A stretch of DNA of 35,605 bases from Opitutaceae bacterium (lineage in GTDB: Bacteria > Verrucomicrobiota > Verrucomicrobiia > Opitutales > Opitutaceae). The notes below the pieces were generated by a model. That model saw only the letters and a list, made by a program, of their open reading frames with translations. It had not been told where the DNA came from and made no database searches. This document shows positions 32,581 to 35,605 of the stretch, piece by piece (positions within the stretch are counted from its first letter, which is position 1; the number at the start of each line of letters is the position of its first letter). The position numbers were made by a program, and so were the translations under genes. Location: positions 1-35,605 of the forward strand of contig JACSRI010000049.1 in assembly GCA_014879845.1 (NCBI GenBank), given 5' to 3'.

Positions 32581-33288
32581 ATGAAACCCACCATCGTCAT
32601 TACCGGCGCGTCGCAAGGCATCGGCGCGGCCATCGCGCGTGAGTTTGCCCGCGAGGTGCGCGGCGTGCGGCTCGCGCTCATCGCTCGCAATGCACGCAAC
32701 CTCGCCCGCGTCGCCGCGGCCTGCGCCAAGCTCGGGGCCAAGGCCCGCACGTTCGTCTGCGACGTGACGGACCCCGCGGCGGTCGCGGCCGCCGCCGCTG
32801 CCGTGGATCGTGCGCTCGGCACGGCCGAGGTGCTGGTCAACAACGCCGGCGCCTTCGCGCCCAGGCCATTTCTCGAGGAGACAGTCGAGGGCTTCGATGC
32901 CATGGTCGCGGCCAATCTGCGCAGCGCGTTTCTGATCTCGCGGGCCTTCGTACCCGCGATGGCCCGACGCGGGTGCGGCCACGTCTTCATGATGAGCTCG
33001 ATCGCCGGGCTCGACCCGTATCCCCAGGCCACCGCCTACTGCGCGGCCAAGTTCGGCGTGACCGGGCTCGGTGCGGTGATGCGCCGCGAACTGCGCGCGC
33101 AGGGCGTGCGCGTGACCACGCTCTACCCGGGCGCGACCTGGACGCCGTCGTGGGAGAAATCCGGCGTGAAGCCCGAGCGCCTCATGCCGGCACGGTCGAT
33201 CGCGCGCGCCGTGGTGGAGGCCTGGCGCCTGGGTCCCGATGCGGTGGTCGAGGACATCGTCTTGCGTCCGCCGCTTGGCGACGTGTGA
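32581..33288 (+). CDS. Short-chain dehydrogenase/reductase
   Basis: A 235-residue classical SDR. The nucleotide-binding glycine motif is TGASQGIG at 8-15, the structural NNAG is at 87-90, and the catalytic residues are Ser140 in MMSSIAG, Tyr153 and Lys157 in YCAAKFGV. The Asn of the tetrad is probably Asn112 in AANLRSAF. The post-Rossmann block YPGATWTPSW follows the catalytic lysine. A TTG at 32566 is also in frame, but the ATG at 32581 directly before the first beta strand (KPTIVITGAS) is the natural start. NADP(H) is likely, given the basic residues near the second strand (ARNAR). The substrate is unknown; the gene appears to stand alone. Confidence 0.9.
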   Translation: MKPTIVITGASQGIGAAIAREFAREVRGVRLALIARNARNLARVAAACAKLGAKARTFVCDVTDPAAVAAAAAAVDRALGTAEVLVNNAGAFAPRPFLEETVEGFDAMVAANLRSAFLISRAFVPAMARRGCGHVFMMSSIAGLDPYPQATAYCAAKFGVTGLGAVMRRELRAQGVRVTTLYPGATWTPSWEKSGVKPERLMPARSIARAVVEAWRLGPDAVVEDIVLRPPLGDV

Positions 33289-33310
33289 GCGCCGTCCCTG
33301 CGCCGATCAC

Positions 33311-33333
33311 CGACGCCGGGACGTGCGGCGTCG
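33311..33333. terminator. Candidate hairpin between convergent SDR and cytochrome genes
   Basis: CGACGCCG (33311-33318) and CGGCGTCG (33326-33333) form a perfect 8-bp stem with a 7-nt loop, 22 nt after the SDR stop and before the convergent cytochrome gene end at 33376. No T-run follows. Confidence 0.4.
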
Positions 33334-33375
33334 CGCCGCCTTCCGCGGAGGGCGTGGGGAAAGCGGAGCGAGGCC

Positions 33376-35605
33376 CTATGGCCCCGCGCCCGATTGAAGC
33401 TGACGCAGCAACGCCGTGGACGGCTGGTGGTGCGGATCGATCGCGAGCGCGCGGCGCGCAGCGGCGACGGCCTCGTCGCGCCGTCCGGCCTGCAGCAGGA
33501 TCGTGGCTGCCGCGTAGGGGATATCTGGATCCGCGGCTCCCTGCTTCTCGCCGTGGGCCAGGGCATCGAGCGCCTCGGCCGGGCGTCCGGTCTGGTTGAG
33601 GAGCAGGCCGAGATTGTACCAGGCGCGGCCGTGGGACGGGTCGCGCCCGACGGCGCTGCGCAGGTGCTTCTCGGCCTTCGCAAGATCGCCCGCCGCGGCC
33701 CAGGCCAGCGCGGCGAAGTAGGGCGGGCCGGCCGAGGCGGGCGCGAGCTCGGCCGCGCGTTCAAACTGCGCGGCGGCCTCGGCCGGGCGATCGGAGTCGT
33801 CGAGGATGAACCCCAACGTCTCCGGCAACGGCGCCGAGAGCGGATCGAGTCGGATCGCGCGCTGGAGATCGGCGATGGCTTCGGCGGCCCGGCCGCGGCG
33901 GAAGCGATCCTGCCCCCGGCGCATCAGGCTGACCGGACTGTCGATGAAGACATCGAGGTAGGCGTCGAGTTCGCGGCGCTCGGGGGAACCGGCCGCGAGC
34001 TCGGGCGAGAGCGGCCAGGCCGCATCGAGGCGGACCAGGCGTGATGGGTCCTTCAGGGCCGCCTGCAGCTGCGGGCGGAAGCGCGCGCCGGCCCCGGTCT
34101 GGCCGAGTGCGCGCACCGCGGCGGCGCGGATGAGGTTGTCTGGATCGCTGCGCAGGCGCATGGCCATCGGCGCGACCGCGGCGCCGTCGGGATCAAGGCC
34201 GCGGGCGAGTTCGAGGAGCGAGGCGCGCCAGGCCGGGACCCTCTCCTCGTCGATCAGGCGCAGCAGCTCCGGCACCACCGTGGCGTCCCCGGCGTAGGCG
34301 CGGGCGACGGCGCGGGTGCGCGCGCGGCGCGGGGCGGCCTTGCCGCTCGGCCCGTACCATTTTTCCCAGGCCTCGATGTTCCAGTCGACCGACTTGTCGG
34401 CGTGGCACTTCGTGCAGGAGTCGGGGATGCCGAGTTCCTTGTTGAGGAGCGGATCGGGCGTGATGAACCCGTGGTCGCGGCGCGGATCGCGCTGCATGTA
34501 GGTCGTCTCGCGCATGTGGCACTCGACGCAGCGGTTGCCGGTGCTCTCGGGCTTGTGGAAACTGTGGGCGGTCGGGTTGATTACCGGCGCCTTGCGCTCG
34601 TTGCCCTCGGCGTGGCACTGCATGCAGAGCGCGTTGCCCTCGAGCGGGAGCTTGAGTTTGCCGGTGTGGGCGTTGTGGCAGTCGAGGCAGGTCGCGCCCG
34701 CGGTGTGCATGCGGCTGTGTCGGAACGAACCCCACTCGAAGTCTTCGTCGCGTATCTGACCGTCGGCGTAGTAGGTCGGGTCGGCCATGAGCTGCAGGCG
34801 GAAGTGGTCCTCGAAGGCGGCGCCCGGCGGCATCGAGGCCGTGAGATCCTCGGCGCGCGCGTGGCAGGCGGCGCAGGTCTCCATCATCCGCGCGGGTTGG
34901 CGGGAGATGTTGTCGACGCGCTGCATGGCCTTGCCGCCCGACTCATGGCCGGTCATCGGGCCGTGGCACTGCAGGCAGCCGATGCCCTGCTCGCCCCAGG
35001 TGGACTGGTAGCGGTCGGTCGCCTCGTCGTAACCTTTGTGATACGCGGTCATGTGGCAGCGCGCGCACATGGAGTTCCAGTTCATCGACTGGCCGGTCCA
35101 GTGGCCCCACTCGCCGGGGTTGCGCTCCTCCATGCCGAAGACGCCGAACCACTCGAGCTTGTGCGGATCCCAGGCGACCTCCGTGGCCTGGAAGCGGCCT
35201 GTCGTGTCGGGCACGAGAAACTGCCGCAGCGTGCCGTAGGCGATCATCATGGAGGGCCGGTGGTCGATCACGGTGCCGTCGCGGCGTTCCTCGCGGATGA
35301 TCGGGCCCTGCTCGGCGCCGCCGTGCGCGAACGTGTAGCCCGCGGCATGGGTGGAGGCGGTCTGTCCGAGAAACGACGCCCCGGGTCGTGCGGCCGAGAT
35401 CTCCTGGTTGGCGAGATGGTGGAGCGAGCCGTTCCACGCGGTGCCGGCCTCCTTGTGGCAGGAGATGCAGTAGGCCGAGTCCAGGCGTCCCTCGCGGATT
35501 CCGGCCACCCACTCAGGCGCCGGGACGGGCTCGCCGTAGCGCACGCGTGGGCCGACGACCGCGGTCGCGATCGCCACGGCGAGGGCGAGCCCGCCGCATC
35601 CCGCC
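33376..35605 (-). CDS. Octahaem c-type cytochrome with HEAT and TPR repeats (5' end outside the window)
   Basis: The frame is open to the window edge and the first visible residues are a hydrophobic run (GGLALAVAIATAVVG), probably a signal or anchor, so the true start lies beyond; a GTG at 35577 is a less likely start. Eight haem c sites appear in order: CISCH, CARCH, CLQCH, CAACH, CLDCH, CMQCH, CVECH and CTKCH, with many extra His residues (HHLANQE, HNAHTGKL) as possible axial ligands. The order resembles cytochrome c554-type multihaem proteins. About 110 residues of HEAT-like helices follow (RAAAVRALGQTG), then four or five TPR units (AEAIADLQRAIRLDP, GRAWYNLGLLLNQTGRPAEAL). A periplasmic electron-transfer or small-molecule redox role with a protein-binding tail is inferred; the substrate is unknown. 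Confidence 0.88.
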   Translation of the reverse strand, partial: AGCGGLALAVAIATAVVGPRVRYGEPVPAPEWVAGIREGRLDSAYCISCHKEAGTAWNGSLHHLANQEISAARPGASFLGQTASTHAAGYTFAHGGAEQGPIIREERRDGTVIDHRPSMMIAYGTLRQFLVPDTTGRFQATEVAWDPHKLEWFGVFGMEERNPGEWGHWTGQSMNWNSMCARCHMTAYHKGYDEATDRYQSTWGEQGIGCLQCHGPMTGHESGGKAMQRVDNISRQPARMMETCAACHARAEDLTASMPPGAAFEDHFRLQLMADPTYYADGQIRDEDFEWGSFRHSRMHTAGATCLDCHNAHTGKLKLPLEGNALCMQCHAEGNERKAPVINPTAHSFHKPESTGNRCVECHMRETTYMQRDPRRDHGFITPDPLLNKELGIPDSCTKCHADKSVDWNIEAWEKWYGPSGKAAPRRARTRAVARAYAGDATVVPELLRLIDEERVPAWRASLLELARGLDPDGAAVAPMAMRLRSDPDNLIRAAAVRALGQTGAGARFRPQLQAALKDPSRLVRLDAAWPLSPELAAGSPERRELDAYLDVFIDSPVSLMRRGQDRFRRGRAAEAIADLQRAIRLDPLSAPLPETLGFILDDSDRPAEAAAQFERAAELAPASAGPPYFAALAWAAAGDLAKAEKHLRSAVGRDPSHGRAWYNLGLLLNQTGRPAEALDALAHGEKQGAADPDIPYAAATILLQAGRRDEAVAAARRALAIDPHHQPSTALLRQLQSGAGP

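Noticed and set aside
1-35605. CRISPR arrays, insertion sequences or prophage
   Set aside because: No regularly spaced repeats of CRISPR length, no transposase, integrase or phage structural genes were found.

Overview
The window is GC-rich, densely coded bacterial chromosome. The best fit is a free-living, polysaccharide-degrading verrucomicrobium of the Opitutaceae type. This rests on gene content and fusions: fused CcoN-CcoO, NagB joined to a PIG-L deacetylase, CE7 esterase joined to DUF3826, an octahaem cytochrome joined to HEAT/TPR repeats, and a TonB-dependent receptor beside pectin and hemicellulose enzymes. It is an inference; no rRNA or marker protein is present. There is no phage, IS element or CRISPR array.

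Region 1 (1-9.5 kb): the end of a GNAT acetyltransferase, a TonB-dependent receptor, a rhamnogalacturonan acetylesterase, and a soluble regulator with an OmpR-type DNA-binding domain and a TPR-like tail. Divergent from the regulator are two DUF4242 genes, one cytoplasmic single-domain and one exported double-domain. An exported CE7-type esterase with a DUF3826 tail follows on the minus strand.

Region 2 (9.6-17.2 kb): an N-acetylglucosamine/chitobiose utilisation locus. A divergent AraC regulator faces nagB-pigL, a GH20 hexosaminidase, a NagP-type transporter and a NagX-type membrane acyltransferase, with a good sigma-70 promoter in the divergent gap. Exported hexosaminidase would release GlcNAc, NagP would import it, and the fused enzyme could deacetylate and deaminate the phosphorylated sugar. 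No nagA or kinase is present locally.

Region 3 (17.3-24.7 kb): exported GH51 arabinofuranosidase, an exported serine beta-lactamase-like hydrolase, an orphan lipoprotein, a two-gene ABC exporter whose permease has an unusual C-terminal domain, a DedA/VTT membrane protein and tRNA-Gln(CTG).

Region 4 (24.9-32.4 kb): a cbb3-type cytochrome c oxidase operon: small membrane protein, ccoNO fusion, ccoQ-like, one-haem ccoP, ccoG, a 43-codon ccoH-like gene and the copper ATPase ccoI. Several junctions overlap, which suggests translational coupling. An SDR oxidoreductase and the convergent octahaem cytochrome-HEAT-TPR protein, cut by the window end, close the window.

Intergenic DNA is short but holds several inverted repeats, including two long REP-like hairpins (2673-2760 and 32410-32486), and a 9-nt periodic repeat (32533-32559).
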